In this document: positions 6,379 to 6,906 of the stretch, in pieces
Position numbering within the stretch: position 1 is the stretch's first letter
Layout: every line of letters starts with the position of its first letter
Assembly (NCBI GenBank): GCA_937982665.1
Contig: CALJLD010000064.1
Span: 1-6,906 of the forward strand
Reading direction: 5' to 3'
Origin: an uncultured Planctomycetales bacterium
Lineage (GTDB): Bacteria; Planctomycetota; Planctomycetia; Pirellulales; S012-138
DNA length: 6,906 bases
The notes under the pieces: generated by a model
What the model was told of the DNA's origin: nothing
What the model saw: only the letters and a program-made list of their open reading frames with translations
Databases searched by the model: none
Program-made: the position numbers and the translations under genes

Positions 6379-6906
6379 ATGGTTGCCCGCAAGCCAATCA
6401 CAATTCGCAAAGAGCGATTCTATCCGCATCCACCGGAAGACGTTTGGGCAGCGCTGACGGATCCTCACGCACTTGCTGAATGGCTGGAGCCCAACAATCA
6501 TCAGCCAGTCGTCGGGCACGAATTCCAGTTCCGGTGCGATCCGAACGTGTGCGGATCAGGAATCACCGAATGCAAAGTGCTGGAGGCTGATCCCCCCAAA
6601 CGGCTTGTCTGGAGCTGGGTCAATGTGCCCAAAGACCAGAGTCGTCCGCGGCCGGCAGCGATGACGATCACCTGGACCTTAACACCACAAGCGGACGGAA
6701 CCCTGCTGGTTCTGGAACATCAGGGCGCGGAGAACGTCAGCTGGCTGACTCGCAATATGATGCGCATCGGTTGGGGCTTCATGATGAAGAACATGATCGC
6801 CCGAGTGCTGACACACGTCGAGGCTGGAGCTTTTCGCCCAGGTGCGATTCCGATGAACAAGCGCTACTACAACTGCAAGACCATTCCGGACGAGTATGTC
6901 CGTTAG
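6379..6906 (+). CDS. AHSA1/SRPBCC-domain protein
   Basis: A 175-residue single-domain protein of the SRPBCC (START-like) fold, in the group named after the Hsp90 ATPase activator Aha1 C-terminal domain. Visible hallmarks are the opening strand and helix with FYPHPPEDVWAALTDPHALAEWL (about 14-36), the middle strands (GSGITECKVLEADPPKRLVWSW, about 59-80), the paired strand MTITWTLTPQADGTLLVLEHQG (95-116), and the long C-terminal helix (about 121-149). Such folds enclose a hydrophobic ligand pocket; the ligand cannot be read from sequence, and a true Hsp90 role is not implied. After the helix there is an extra basic/aromatic tail (151-175, with KRYYNCK). The start at 6379 is chosen because the frame is open further upstream only by overlapping the arsR-like gene, and similarity begins after this Met. 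The stop is the last codon of the window. It is co-transcribed with the regulator, 13 nt apart. Confidence 0.88.
   Translation: MVARKPITIRKERFYPHPPEDVWAALTDPHALAEWLEPNNHQPVVGHEFQFRCDPNVCGSGITECKVLEADPPKRLVWSWVNVPKDQSRPRPAAMTITWTLTPQADGTLLVLEHQGAENVSWLTRNMMRIGWGFMMKNMIARVLTHVEAGAFRPGAIPMNKRYYNCKTIPDEYVR

Noticed and set aside
1..6906. CRISPR array, tRNA, rRNA, insertion sequence or long direct repeats
   Set aside because: Coding regions fill nearly the whole window, the only gaps are 279, 123 and 13 bp, and none shows repeat-spacer, cloverleaf or inverted-end structure.

Overview
The window looks like chromosomal DNA from a planctomycete, probably the Pirellulaceae/Rhodopirellula side of the phylum. 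The basis is family resemblance, not a database match. The Ser/Thr kinase has the N-terminal helical region, kinase core, single membrane helix and C-terminal TPR layout that is abundant in that phylum. The small CPC-motif thioredoxin-like protein followed by a His-rich membrane histidine kinase also fits. Base composition is moderate and even, and I see no tRNA, rRNA, insertion sequence, CRISPR array or other sign of recent transfer.

Layout. From about 5903 down to the left edge, four genes lie on the minus strand. In transcription order they are a membrane Ser/Thr kinase with five TPRs (5903-3384), a 279-bp gap, a membrane-anchored thioredoxin-like protein (3104-2493), a six-helix membrane histidine kinase (2496-499) and a response regulator (511 to beyond the left edge). 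The last three are tightly coupled: the first junction is an ATGA overlap, and the second is a 13-bp overlap with a strong Shine-Dalgarno inside the upstream gene. To the right, on the plus strand, an ArsR-family repressor (6027-6365) and an AHSA1/SRPBCC-domain protein (6379-6906) form a two-gene operon.

How the parts may work together. The thioredoxin-like protein is predicted to place its CPC motif outside the cytoplasmic membrane. In a simple topology model of the histidine kinase, eight histidines fall at the outer face of the membrane bundle. Together with the response regulator this suggests an envelope redox, metal or heme sensing pathway whose ligand is unknown. This trio is the best candidate in the window for an under-described system. 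The Ser/Thr kinase upstream could feed the same signalling network, but the gap leaves co-transcription open.

Regulation. The 123-bp divergent region between the Ser/Thr kinase and arsR-like genes is compact. A TTGACA/TACGAT promoter for the arsR-like gene would start transcription at or next to its ATG, giving a leaderless mRNA. An extended -10 box for the kinase faces the other way. One imperfect 34-bp dyad spans both, so the ArsR-like protein could control both directions.
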